From: Rana temporaria
Lineage: Eukaryota; Chordata; Amphibia; Anura; Ranidae
DNA: 64,000 nt
Assembly: GCF_905171775.1 (NCBI RefSeq)
Contig: NC_053494.1
Coordinates: 156,666,456-156,730,455, forward strand
Direction of reading: 5' to 3'
The notes below the pieces were generated by a model. It did no database searches and was not told the origin of the DNA. It worked only from the letters and a program-made list of their open reading frames with translations. This document shows positions 10,888 through 21,827 of this stretch, one piece after another (position 1 is the first letter of the stretch; each line of letters opens with the position of its first letter). A program made the position numbers and the translations under genes.

Positions 10888-11370
10888 GGGTAGACCCTTT
10901 AAGGGTAGATCTAAATTTCATATTCATTATGTTTCTTTTTTTTCACCAATGCAGCACAATGATTAAATTACAGCTGCTGAGCAAAAAGATTAGATCCTTC
11001 ATAATCTTTTTCCGTAGTAAGCATACCGACAATCCTCTTACTGTTATCACTTTAGGTATTAATGACACATATTTCAATTTTCTATGACACAATTTAAAAT
11101 CAGAAAGTCAAGTTTTATTCCTGAGTCAGCACTTAGTGTCCTTAAATGTCATCTTAATTCCATTTCCAGAGACATCAAGTATTGGATTGAAAATCTATGA
11201 CATTGACTGGCCGGGGAAGTTTTAATGGCACAGCAAATACACGTGCTGTATATGTTTTCCTATATGGAATAGCATAAAAATGTGCTTCTCCCCCTCCCTC
11301 TGGCTCCCTCACTGTGAGAAGAGCTTCAGCCCATGTAACATTATCAGCAAAGGGATTTCAGAGCTTCAGT
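10888..11370. other. Unique sequence, nothing recognised
   Basis: No repeat ends. 11270-11360 is pyrimidine-rich and then balanced sequence; it could be conserved non-coding DNA but shows no coding frame. Confidence 0.35.
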
Positions 11371-12241
11371 TTAACCGCTTCAATACCGGGCATTTTCACC
11401 CCCTAGCCCAGACCAATTTTTAGTTTTCAGCGCTGTCGCACTTTGAATGACAATTACACGGTCGTGCGAAGTGGCTCACAAACAAAAATTACGTCCTTTT
11501 TTCCCCACAAATAGAGCTTTTGTTTGGTATTTGTTCACCTCTGCGGTTTTTATTTTTTGCGCTATAAACAAAAAGAGAGCGACAATTTTGAAAAAAAACA
11601 CAATATTTTTTACTTTTTGATTTAATAAATATCACAATTTAAAAATAAAAATAAATACATTTTCCTCAGTTAAGGATCAAAATAAGCGTATATTGATTGG
11701 TTTGCACAACAGTTATAGCGTCTACAAAATAGGGTATAGTTGTATTGCATTTTTATTTATTTTTATTTTACTAGTAATGGCGGCGATCTGCGATTTTTAT
11801 TTTGACTGTGAAATTGCGACGTAAATATCAGACACTTTTGACACATTATTGGGAACATTCACATTTATACAGCGATTAGTGCTATAAAACTGCACTGATA
11901 ACTATGTAAATGTCACTGGCAGGAAAGGGGTTAACACTAAAGGCGTTCAAGGCGTTAATTGTGTTCCCTATGGTGTGTTCTAACTGTGGGGAGAAGGGGA
12001 CTCACTATAGGAGAGGAGAGATCGTGTTTGCTACTTTGTAGAAAGACACAATCTGTCCTTCTCTCCTCAGACAGCACAGGGATTTATGTGTTTACACAAA
12101 CTCCCGTGCTCGTGCACGTGATCGTGTGTGGCTAGCGGCTCTCCTGGGTGAAGCTGTATAGGTACGGGATTTTGCCCAGGAGAGACATTCAGCTGCAGTA
12201 TATCTGCATGAGCCGGTCAGGAACCAGTTAAGCCAGTGTGC
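11371..12241 (-). mobile_element. CCACTTAAG-family TTAA element, near full length, reverse
   Basis: TTAACCGCTTC at 11371 and CCAGTTAA at the right end flank it. The order of blocks (ACAAATAGAGCTTTTGTTTG, TACTAGTAATGGCGGCGAT, GGCAGGAAAGGGGTTAA) is the reverse complement of the 42496-43323 copy. Confidence 0.85.
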
Positions 12242-12252
12242 ATGGAGCCTTA

Positions 12253-12671
12253 GGCCTTGTACACACGGTCGGACAAAACCGATGAGAATGGTCCGACGGA
12301 CCGTTTTCATCGGTTCACCGCTGAAGTGGCCTGATGGTCTGATGTGTGTACACACCATCGTTCCAAAAACCGATCGGGTCAGAACGCGGTGACGTCAAAC
12401 ACACGACGTGCTGAATAAAACGAAGTTCAATGCTTCCAAGCATGTGTCGACTTGATTCTGAGCATGCGCGGGTTTTGAACCGATGCTTTCTGTACTAACC
12501 ATCGGTTTGGACCGATCGGGCAGCGGTCCATCGGTTCGGTTTTGAAGCATGTTTTAAAATTTTGGACCGAAGGAAAACAGACCGATGGGCTATAAACACC
12601 GTCGGTTTGGACCGATGAAACTAAACCTCGGTCCATTCTCATCGGTTTTGTCCGACCGTGTGTACGCGGCC
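12253..12671. mobile_element. Harbinger-like MITE, TTA duplication
   Basis: TTA at 12250-12252 and 12672-12674 flanks GGCCTTGTACACACGGTCGG and CCGACCGTGTGTACGCGGCC. The interior has the CCGATGGG/CCCATCGG-type arms shared with the 5.9 and 58.2 kb copies. Confidence 0.85.
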
Positions 12672-12674
12672 TTA

Positions 12675-13080
12675 GAGTTGTAACCAGAACAAGAGGTAAA
12701 CTTAAATCTTCCAAAGGGTACACCTGCTCCCATGACAACTGTCTTATATGGGATTTCCCTCTCTGTTGTGTCTTTGGGACAAGAAGTAAAGTGTATTCTC
12801 CTCAATATTTACTGCTGGGGGAGGGGGGGTCCTCAAACAGAGAGGAGGGCTTCTGGGAAAAGGTCCAGAGTCCAGAGTTGGGCTTTAAATGTATACATCA
12901 AAATCAACCAGGCAAATGTAATAAATTGGTTCTATATATTTTACGATTACCCGTCCCATTTTCTGCTTTCGAAACATTATGTTCTGGTATATTTTTATTT
13001 TGTAACATCTTGTTCATAAAGTATATTTATTAAAAGAAACTGTGAAATGAACTTGGCAACTACCAGTAAATATCCCTTTC
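12675..13080. repeat. Probable fragment of an interspersed repeat, then unique DNA
   Basis: ATGGGATTTCCCTCTCTG and the purine/pyrimidine blocks around 12680-12790 resemble the piece at 46670-46760. No full element ends are visible. The rest to 13080 is AT-rich. Confidence 0.35.
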
Positions 13081-13330
13081 CAGACTTAATCCTATCTTTA
13101 ATAGGATGCTGTTAGGCACTAATTAAACAGAAATGTTTCCTTCAATCTGTTACATCTAACCCCGGTTGATGACATTAAAAAGAGCCTTTGCAAAGCCGCA
13201 GTGCCCATGTGTCAGGCAGTTTAGTCCTGACTGTCATGCAGCACATTGTGAAAGCATTGAGATGTCAGCAGTAAAAGTGTCACATTGGTTATTGATAGGA
13301 CTGGGTGAAAAGCATTATTAGCATAAAACA
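13081..13330. other. Candidate conserved non-coding element
   Basis: Repeat-free, balanced base composition, with ACTAATTAAACAG and TGCAGCACATTGTGAAAGC-like blocks. No open frame. Conservation is an impression from composition only. Confidence 0.3.
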
Positions 13331-13820
13331 CTTATTCAAATTTTGGAACATGTGTTTGATTGTTTTGTATATTTTGTAGCGTAATAATTGGATCTTTAAA
13401 TTGCTCAAATGATACTCTGCCTAGGTCTTAATGAGAATATAAACAGTTGTTTATGACAAAGTGGATAGTCCATAATTGTGTAATAACCAAGGGCTCTCAA
13501 TTATAGTCTGATTTGATGAGTCTAGTAAGTTAATCACAAAAAATACATTTTAGCCTTGAAGATATTATCAAATGTACATTGTCTTTCAGAATGATAGAAT
13601 TTCTAACCTTTCATTAAACTAAATGGAGATTGCGGCGTACCTGAACTAGCCAGGCGAAGAAGTTTATGTCAGGAGGCTGTGCAGTTCCCAAGGTGGAGGC
13701 CCAGATCCTTCCACAGGTTAGGGACAGGTGATTGAAGGACTTGGAGGGGAATGCTAGAACTGTGGATTACCAAAATAAGTTTACCTGTACTGAAAGTATA
13801 GGTATATAGGTATACTTTAA
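13331..13820. other. Intronic sequence, nothing recognised
   Basis: AT-rich unique sequence, then a more GC-rich stretch at 13620-13790 that I cannot place. Confidence 0.35.
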
Positions 13821-14505
13821 GGGCCAGATTCTCGTAGAACTCCGGCCGCGTAACGTATCGTGTTTACGTTACACCGCCACAAGTTTTCAGCGTAAGTGTC
13901 TGATTCACAAAACACTTACCTGTAAACTTGCGGCGGTGTATCGTAAAGACGTCCGGCGCAAGCCCGCCTAATTCAAATGGGGCGTGTACCATTTAAATTA
14001 GGTGTGCTCCCGCGCCGAACGTTCTGCGCATGCTCCGTTCGCAATTTTCCCGACGTGCTTTGTGCGAAATTACGGCGCCCCGACGTGTTTTTGAATGGCG
14101 ACGTGCATAATGTACTTACGCCGAAAAAAAATAAAAATATTTAAAATTCGAAGCGGGAATGACGGCCATACTTTAACATGGCTGGTGTAAAGTTAAGCAA
14201 TGAAATAGATTGCTTAACTTTGCGACGGGAAAAAAAGACGTTACGCACGTGAGTAGGTTCGTGGATCGCCGTAAATGCTAATTTGCATACCCGACGCTGG
14301 AAAACGATGCGAACTCCACCCAGCGGCGGCCGAAGTATTGCAGCCTAAGATCCTAAGGCGTACGAAGCCGTAAGCCTGTCGGATCTTAGCCAAAAGCCGT
14401 CGTATCTTGTTTGTGAATCACAAATTAAGATACGACGTGGCAAATTTGAAAATACGCCGGAGTATCAGTAGATACTCCGGCGTATTTGTTCTGTGAATCT
14501 GGCCC
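13821..14505 (+). mobile_element. GGGCCAGATTC-family DNA element, full length
   Basis: GGGCCAGATTCTCG at the left and GTGAATCTGGCCC at the right are inverted ends, 685 bp apart. The left arm has its own palindrome from ACACTTACCTGTAAACTTGC-type blocks. Target duplication unclear. No coding capacity. Confidence 0.85.
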
Positions 14506-14522
14506 ACAATTCCTAAACAACA

Positions 14523-14752
14523 GTGGGCCAAAAGGAAGATGCAAACGCTGCATGTTGCCAAAAAACACCAATATGCTGCCGCAGTACCATGCAATTAGCT
14601 GCAGTGCATTTTCAAAAAGTAGTGGTTGCACTACTTTTTCTGTGATCCGGTGTATTTTGTAGCCCATTCAAAAGAATGTGCTGTGAAATCACAACGTAGG
14701 GAAATGCAATGGAATTGCGCAGGAACTTGTGCGTTCTGGTGTGAATTGGCCC
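14523..14752. mobile_element. Probable short foldback element
   Basis: GGGCCAAAAGGAAGATGC and GTGTGAATTGGCCC are weakly inverted ends, with GCAATTAGCTGCAG-like inner sequence. Low certainty on the boundaries. Confidence 0.4.
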
Positions 14753-14927
14753 TTTGGGGCACACAGTCAAGGAGTCCCCAAGCATCACCAATCCTCTGCA
14801 TACCACTGAACATGATCAAAAGGGCTTATTATAACTTGTTGAAAGTTATTGCTATGATTTCATGTTTTTGGAACCATATTTTTAAATAAGTAAGTGAATC
14901 ATTGTAGCTTTAACTGTTGCCTTTTAA

Positions 14928-15453
14928 AGTGGAGTTCCACCCATAAATATAACATTACATCAGTAGTTTTAAAAAAATGTCATTAGTCCTTTACGAAATT
15001 TTTTTTTTTTTTTTAGATGCCTTCAAAGTGTTGTTGCTAGGCAGAATAGTTAATCTTCCCACTTCCTGCACCTAGGTGCTTAATGCTTCCTAACCTACAC
15101 AGCACAGACTTCTGGGAATGTAGTGGGTGTAACTTTCCAGGAGTCTCTGCATTCCCCAGTCTCAAAGAATCATGTGACTTGGACAGCACAGGTGCTGAAA
15201 CCTGATCTGACACTGCTTGTGCAGCACTGAGCATGTGCAAGATTTGCAAGGCTGAATTCCAGGAAGTCATACAGTCTGGCTTCATGATGCCCACACTTAA
15301 GATGGCCCCAGTCAATTTCTATTTTATAAAGTGTCTAAATGCTGTAACAACCTAACAAAACGGACCTTAGTTTACAGACTAACTTTACTAGAATACATTA
15401 AGCTTGTGTATTACAGGGGTATTTATATTTAAAATTGTGGTCGGAACTCCGCT
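14928..15453. mobile_element. TTAA-flanked element, AGTGGAGTTCCACCC ends
   Basis: TTAA at 14924-14927 and 15454-15457. The ends AGTGGAGTTCCACCC and GTCGGAACTCCGCT are inverted. Same family as 16119, 16450, 21449, 37547 and 56950. Confidence 0.85.
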
Positions 15454-15457
15454 TTAA

Positions 15458-16114
15458 GTGTGGAATTCAGTAACGACTTGTAGAGCGTCACCTTTCCTAG
15501 CTCTATATTGTGAGTTTTTATTAGCACCTGTGATATTTTTAAGGGGGAATGGGGGTTAGAACAATCTTTTAAGTATGCAAGTATTAGAACTGAGAGCAGG
15601 AGGCTTGTAAAGGTGATTATCAATGCTTCTTGCTTGTTGAACTCAGATAATGAGATACACTATCATTTACACAGTGTCTTTGTAATAGCTTCACTTTGAA
15701 CTAACATTCTCTGAAGGTTGTCCTAGGAGCTCTGAAGATTCTCATTATTAAAACATTTTTCATTGTTACTTAATACTTCTGTTTCAGAGATAAATCCTGT
15801 TTCCGTCGATTGATGAGATGCTGGTCATTAGTCTTTAACATCACTTGTCCAGGGATTTCGTTTCCCCATATTTCTTAAGCAGTGTTGATGGTTGGAGAAA
15901 TTAAATTTTATTTAGCAGTTTCAAGCAAGTGGAAACAGATTCAGTGGCTCTGGAATTTGTTAGAACAGATATTTCATAAAATGAATCAGCTCTACTGAAG
16001 AAGTAGGCAATTTATTTTCATTCCATTTCCAAGTAATTAAATATAACCCCCCACAAAACTTTCAGTGTAATTGTATCAGATTAATGCATGTAATCAATAA
16101 CACAGTTTTAGCTC
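15458..16114. other. Repeat-free intronic stretch, candidate conserved non-coding DNA
   Basis: 15640-16060 is balanced, repeat-free and rich in ATTA-type motifs (CAGATAATGAGATACAC, CCGTCGATTGATGAGATGC). No frame longer than background. Confidence 0.3.
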
Positions 16115-16118
16115 TTAA

Positions 16119-17208
16119 AGCGGGGGTTCACCCAAAAAAAAATACATTTTAAATTGCATCTAGCAGATCCAGCATATTAAGGACAATACATTTCGGCAGT
16201 TTTTTTTTTTTTCTTGGTAAATACCTTTATATCCTGATGTTGTCCAGGGATTCCGGGTTCCGATGACTGCTTGACTGGGCGTTCCTATGCTTCCGTACGA
16301 TGATTGACGTCTTGTAAAACAGGTGACCTGTCGCACAACGCGCGTCACCAGACGTCGGGAAAGAGCCGAGCTGCGAGTCGGCACTATACTGCGCCTGCGC
16401 AGTCAGCTCTACACGGCCGGCGCAGGCGCCGTATAGTGCCGACTCTTAAAGCGGAGCTCCACCCTAAAGTGGAACTCGCGCTGATTGGAACCCTCCCCCC
16501 CTCCGGTGTCAGATTTGACACCTTTCAGGGGGGAGGGGGGTGCAGATACCTGTCTAAAGACAGGTATTTGCACCCACTTCCGGCATTCACGGGCAATAGA
16601 CGGGCATTGCATCACATCCCGTCACCCCCCGTTGTGTGCTGGGAACACTCGGCTCCCAGTACACAGCGGGAGCCAATCGGCGGGCGCAGTGCGACTCGCG
16701 CATGCGCCGTAGGGAACCAGGCAGTGAAGCCAAAGCGCTTCACTTCCTGGTTCCCTCACAGTGGATGACGGGGGAGCAGCAGAGTGACGAGCGATCGCTC
16801 GTCCTCTGCTGCGGACGGCGCTGGACTCCAGGACAGGTAAGTGTCCTAATATTAAAAGTCAGCAGCTGCAGTAATTGTAGTTTCTGGCTTTTAATATTTT
16901 TTTTTGGCCGCACATCCGCTTTAACTCGGGTATTTCCGGAAATCTGGTGACGCGCGTTGTGCGACAGGTCACCTGTTTCACAAGCCGTCAATCATCGAAC
17001 GGAAGGATAGGAACGCCCAGTCCCGCAAGCATCGGAACCCTGAGGCTGGGATAGGAACGCCCAGTCCCGGAGTCGTCAGAACGCAGGAGCCCTGGACAAA
17101 ATCCGGATATAAAGGTAAGTACAGAGCAAAAAAAAACTGCCGAAATGAAATGTACTTACTATTGTACTTTTTAATGTAAAAAAATAGTTTTTAGGGTGAA
17201 CCTTCACT
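16119..17208. mobile_element. TTAA-flanked hairpin element with a related element nested inside
   Basis: TTAA at 16115-16118 and 17209-17212 flanks AGCGGGGGTTCACCC and GGGTGAACCTTCACT. Its arms pair through GCGCGTCACCAGA and TCTGGTGACGCGCG. The centre has CTGCGCAGGCGC-type palindromes. 16450-16920 is inserted at its hairpin tip. Open frames across this region follow from GC-rich palindromes. Confidence 0.85.
16450..16920. mobile_element. Nested TTAA element, AGCGGAGCTCCACCC ends
   Basis: TTAA at 16446-16449 and 16921-16924 flanks it within the outer element. Its ends and the AGCAGCTGCAGTAATTGTAG block link it to 21449-21824. Confidence 0.82.
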
Positions 17209-17339
17209 TTAACTGATTTAACTATTTGCGAAATTCTAAATGTAACAATGACCTATAATTACTTATAGATTGCCGTTTATGAATCAACCAATGTTCACTG
17301 GAAAGGGTTAAATGTGATTTCGCACAAAGCAGATATTGA

Positions 17340-18240
17340 AAGAGAGAGAACTGCTGCCCCTACAAAATACTACCACCTAGGTGGAGTACAAATAGTGGAT
17401 TAAAAAGCAGTGTAGGTGTGGTGCTATTCCTCTATGAAAAGACCAATATATACAACCATTCAAGTGTGAAAATAAAGTGACAAGTGCTGAAATAATGATA
17501 AAAAATGCTGTAAAACAAAATAAAGTGACTTGTGCTCTTTAAAAAGTGTCCAGTGCCTTTATACAAAAAAATGCTTTTTCTACTCCTCTTAGTAAGGTGA
17601 TTGCGGTGTAGGTGATTTTATTAGTGCTCTTATTATGAATGCACTCACCGGATGCTTCTTACCCCACTAGGGGTGCTATGCAGCCACAGTATCTACCACT
17701 GTGTAGCACTCAGGGAAATGATCGATCCATAGTATGATATTAGAGTTCCTCCAAATTTAGCATATAGAGAAGAGTGCCCATAGTTCGATACCGCTTGAAA
17801 ACTTTTTATTTTGATAAAAAAGTGTGGAGATATACTTACATTCATTATAAAAATACAGACATATAATGCTGACACAGGCGCTGAGAGAAATCCTATCTGC
17901 GGCCCTGACCAGAAGTGACACAAAGACATTCTGTAACTCCGCCCTATGCAAATACAGGAGTTGACGCGTTTCACACTTTCAAAAGTGCTTATTCATAGCT
18001 GGAATAAGCACTTTTGAAAGTGATAAATAAGCACTTTTGAAAGTGTGAAACACGTCAACTCCTGTATTCCGCTGTTTGCTGTGGCTTGTATTTTTTGGAT
18101 TATTACCTCTTTTTTAATAAAGGCATTGATTTTGAATGTGGCTGTCCAGAAGTTTCTCTTCATCCAATTGCCCAATCTCCCCTGCTCTGCACCATGATGC
18201 TGATTTATGGGATACTGGGCTCCCAGGAAAGGCAGTCATA
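17340..18240. repeat. Retroelement tail (probably Penelope-like) with inverted duplicated arms
   Basis: Contains GTGAAACGCGTCAACTCC on the minus strand (17955-17973) and its near-copy on the plus strand (18042-18064, GTGAAACACGTC). The downstream block TTTTTTAATAAAGGCATTG and GTGGCTGTCCAGAAG is shared in diverged form with 30840-30980. This resembles tails of frog Penelope-like elements, but no reverse transcriptase is present here. The right edge, near the ZNF385 exon, is uncertain. Confidence 0.5.
17955..18064. repeat. 39-bp inverted repeat with a third copy of the inner half
   Basis: 17955-17993 and 18026-18064 are reverse complements with one difference (GACGCGTT versus AACACGTC). Between them, 18003-18022 repeats AATAAGCACTTTTGAAAGTG. 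Confidence 0.9.
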
Positions 18241-18422
18241 TTCACAATCCTTGGGGGTGTAGCCACTTATGTGCTTTGTAGAAGGCTTTACAGCTGACCA
18301 GATCACTTCTAGAAACCAGTCACAGCACATCAAGCAGTTTTCATATCTTCTAACTGAACTACATGTGTCAACATATAATAATACTAATACAAAGTCATAT
18401 GTGTGACTATTTATATTTGCAG

Positions 18423-18725
18423 GCATGAAGCGCCCTTTGAGTCCCGAGTACACACCTGAAAATGGGAAGATGAGCACTGCCATGTTTTTGCGATGCCTTG
18501 AGGAAAAGGTGACCTGGACCGACAATTCTGAATGCCAGTTTTCCCATGAAAATAAGAAGATCTTCTATTCATTGTGTGAAGTGTGCAATATACAGCTCAA
18601 CTCGGCAGCACAGGCTCAGATCCATTACAATGGAAAATCTCACCTAAAAAGAGTTAAGCAACTAAACAATGGAAAACTACCAAGTGGTCCGTCATCTGGA
18701 TCTGTACTTGTGAGCACCAGTGCAG
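18423..18725 (+). CDS. znf385d: Internal or first coding exon of a ZNF385-family zinc-finger gene (probably znf385d)
   Basis: The exon codes for 100 residues from an ATG at 18425 plus the first base of codon 101. It opens after a splice acceptor (pyrimidine-rich tract, TTTGCAG, AG at 18421-18422) and closes with AG|GTAGG at 18725/18726, so it ends in phase 1. A C-x2-C-x12-H-x5-H matrin/U1-type finger is visible (Cys51, Cys54, His67, His73) within CEVCNIQLNSAAQAQIH, which is very close to the first finger of vertebrate ZNF385B and ZNF385D. These are nuclear proteins thought to bind RNA or DNA. The N-terminal part (MKRPLSPEYTPENGK, then MFLRCLEEK) is at a moderate distance from ZNF385B as I remember it, so I favour ZNF385D; ZNF385B or C cannot be excluded. 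The ATG lies two bases after the acceptor, so it may be the start codon or an internal Met. No other exon with this protein's later fingers is in the window. Family assignment is strong, paralogue assignment is not. Confidence 0.85.
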
Positions 18726-19020
18726 GTAGGAAGCAAGGATTATCCGTTTTATGATCATGGTTTATGAACATTTGTAAGCTGATGCAGATTTTTGGGAGGA
18801 TGGATGAACTAAGCAGCTGTGGGTGTTTTGCGTACAAGTATAATTGGCTTTATTAATGCCACTGCTTAATACTGCCAAATCATGTGTGTACATGTTTGTA
18901 AAATTTTCTTTTTTTGAAACTATTAAGCACCACTTGGCAGGACTTTTGATATTATAATTATTCAATATCATTGTAAATGTAAAGGCTGTATTTTGGTTGT
19001 TCCTGAAATAAATACTTCTC
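18726..19020 (+). other. Intron start after the ZNF385 exon; no feature seen
   Basis: AT-rich unique sequence follows the GTAGG donor. I see no repeat ends and no coding signal here. Confidence 0.5.
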
Positions 19021-19455
19021 AGCCGGTTCACACAGGGGCGACTTGGGATCTGACTTGAAGTTGCCCTGTTGAGAAAATCAATGGAAGTGAATGGAGGCGT
19101 CTTAATGTAAACTACTGAAGTCGCTCCGACTTCAGAAAAGGTTCCTGTACTACTTCAATCCGACTTCTAGTCGACTTGTACCCATTGATTTCAATGGAAG
19201 TCGCCTCCAAAGTCAGATCGTGTCTTAACTGAAGCAACAATACAGGAAGAGAAAATTGTTTTCTCAGGCAAACCCCTCCCTCCCCCTCAGAGCTGATTGT
19301 TGTTTGATTGGCCACTGGAAAGTCGCATGTCCTGGAGGCAACTTGAAGTCGCCTTGTAAGTCGCCCCATGTCGTGCTGTGGTGCGCGCTCAGGTCGTGTC
19401 TAGGTTGCGTCGCAAAGTCACGGCCAGAGTCATGTTGCCCCTGTGTGAAACGGCT
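19021..19455. mobile_element. Foldback element, AGCCGGTTCACACAGGGGC ends
   Basis: AGCCGGTTCACACAGGGGC and GCCCCTGTGTGAAACGGCT are inverted termini. The interior repeats AGTCGCCTCC/GACTTGAAGTCGCC-type motifs. Confidence 0.85.
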
Positions 19456-19923
19456 CTTAGTGTTTCTTACTCAACACTTTGTTTGGCTTAAAATATATGA
19501 GAGTGTTAAAAACCAGGACATATTGAAGTTCAGGCACTAAAGGCCCAAAGGTAGACCAAAGTAACAACTACATGGTAGCAGTGACATGCTGATAGTAGTT
19601 CATCATATTTATCTTTCAGCTTCATAGCTTTATGTGAACCTAGATTGTAAAGAACTGGCCAAAGGCAGATATCTAACTGACAGTTATTATATCTGCCCCA
19701 GCAACTGCAATACACACAAACAGTGCCTTCTGAGCAGTTCAGTGTTAAGAATCGGCATGTATGCTTCAAAATAATTGTTTGCTCTCCTTATTGAAAAATG
19801 TTATGTTTGGCTGCTGGAGATTAAACGTCACCTTAGGAACGTTGTTAGCAATTTGTAGAGCATCAGTATCTCCTAACTCGCAAAGAAGAACATTTAAGTA
19901 TCCAAAAGCACTAGATAAAGCAC
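19456..19923. other. Intron, nothing recognised
   Basis: Unique sequence without repeat ends. Confidence 0.4.
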
Positions 19924-19926
19924 TTA

Positions 19927-20271
19927 GACCCCTTTCACACTGAGGCGCTTTGCAGGCGCTATAACGCCCTAGAAAGAGCCACCCGAGGGCTTTTTACACT
20001 GGAGTGGTGCGCTAGCAGGACAGTAAAAAAAGTTCTGCTAGCAGCATCTTTGGAGCGGTGAAGGTGTGTATACTGCTCCTCCACCGCTCCTGCTCATTGA
20101 AATGAATGGGCACCGCGGCTATAGCGCCGCTTTGCAGCGCTTTGCAGTGGTTTTAACCCATTCTTGGTCTCTAACCAGAGGGTAAAAGCGCCCTGCTACC
20201 GGCCGAATAGCGCCGTAAAATTTACGGTAAAGCGCAGCTAACACACCCACTGCCCCAGTGTGAAAGGGGCC
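19927..20271. mobile_element. Foldback element, CCCCTTTCACACTG ends
   Basis: GACCCCTTTCACACTGAGGC and CAGTGTGAAAGGGGCC are inverted ends; the interior has GCGCT/AGCGC-rich arms. The flanks read TTA and TAA. Confidence 0.85.
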
Positions 20272-20274
20272 TAA

Positions 20275-21444
20275 ATAAGGACAAGAGTGGTTTTGTCTAA
20301 AATTGGAAACTGATTTTGTTCAATAGTCATGATATAATTGGCTTGGTTTACTTATTATAACCATGGTAAAATAGCAATAGTTTGGAAAAAACACAATTGT
20401 TGGCTTTTTAGCTACAAAGTAGTTCGCTCTAATGGTAACCCTACATTGGCGTAGTGGTTGGGCTTGTCTTGTCAGATGTTTTTCACAGCTATATCAGTGG
20501 TAGCATACTTATCATATATGACTGTACTTAATGTGATGTAGCCAAAAGAGGTATCCCGGTCCTCCAGTGTGGGGGTTTGGCTCGTGCTAACAACCCAATC
20601 CAGAAAAACATGAATTTTTGCAAAGCTTGAAGAAAGTATCTGAATGGATGATAGCCATCAACAAAGAAGCAAGCTAAGTTTTAAGGACAACAACTTGAAA
20701 TGTTTTGAGCATAAACAGACCTGATGCACCTAATTACAAGAGAGTTAAAAAAAGAAGTGATAGCTATTGAAAAGGTTAGAAAGGAAGATCTTAAGGTAAA
20801 CACATTCTATTAACAGTAGTTATTTTTATAGTGAGCATGTCAATTTTACTTTTGAAACTGGATTTGTAGTGGATACTAAATGTAATAAGCTGTAATTTAC
20901 ACATGTAAATACGCATTTATGTACTCTAAAAATGAGTGCTAAAATGTTAGACATCTAATATTTATACTTACTTGCTCAATAGGGAAGTAGATGAAGAAAT
21001 AAAAGAACATGTTTCTGAATGTGTAGAAGTGTCTAACAATTTACAGGATTATTATACACAAACTGGCTACATTAATGCCAAAATCAGTAAAAAAACAAAA
21101 ATATGCATATAACCTACCTATGCTTCAGGCTTTAGTTATATGCAAGAATAATGAAACAAGCTTGGTAGATCATGAACATAGTGACTGTGGAAGATGATCA
21201 GAAGTGGGTGTTTTGGTCATAAAAAGATCAACGAGCAAGGGACAAAATGGATATAATGAATGCTGAAAGCACAAGAGGAGGGGATTGTGATTCAGACTAT
21301 TTTATGCTACTTATTAAATAATACACAAATATAATGTATAGATGTAACTAAAAGAAAAAAGTAATATGATGTTCATAAATTGCAAATGCATGTAAAAATA
21401 AGAAAATCAAGAAATGCCTAAGAGTCTACTAACAGAAAGTGTAG
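20275..21444. other. Unrecognised AT-rich intronic sequence
   Basis: I looked for retroviral or other coding remains at 20560-20800 and found only short frames broken by stops. No repeat ends recognised. Confidence 0.4.
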
Positions 21445-21448
21445 TTAA

Positions 21449-21824
21449 AGGGGAGGTCCGCCTAAAAAAAATATTAAAAGCCAGCAGCTACAAATACTGC
21501 AGCTGTTGACTTTTAATAAATGGATACTTACCTGTCCAGGGTGCCCGCGATGTAGGCAGCCGAAGCCAATCAATCGCTCAGCTCTCGGCTGCCCCCGCCT
21601 CAATCCTCGGTGAGGGAATCAGGAAGTAAAGCGTTGCTGCTTCACTTCCCGGTTCCCTACTGCTCATGTGCGAGTCGTGCTGTGCGTCCTAACTGGTCCC
21701 TGCTGTCTTCTAGGATCTGTGTGTTTCCCAGAAGACTGCTGGGGAACAGGAATGGGCGTGACCCCCGCAGGATTCTATGCCCAGAAGTGAAAGAGGAGGT
21801 TCCATTCTTGTGTGGACCTCCGCT
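21449..21824. mobile_element. TTAA-flanked element, AGGGGAGGTCCGCC ends
   Basis: TTAA at 21445-21448; on the right the site is TTAT, a point change. The ends AGGGGAGGTCCGCC and GTGGACCTCCGCT are inverted. The inside matches 16450-16920 (AGCCAGCAGCT). Confidence 0.75.
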
Positions 21825-21827
21825 TTA

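Noticed and set aside
16304..16768. 154-codon frame on the plus strand
   Set aside because: It runs across the tip of a GC-rich palindromic TTAA element and the start of a nested one; frames exist on both strands.
18423..18725. Assigning the exon to znf385b
   Set aside because: The finger matches well, but the N-terminal part differs more from ZNF385B as I remember it than an orthologue should. Not excluded; a search would settle it.
20560..21440. Possible retroviral or other coding remains in A-rich sequence
   Set aside because: Only short frames broken by stops and no recognisable motif on either strand.
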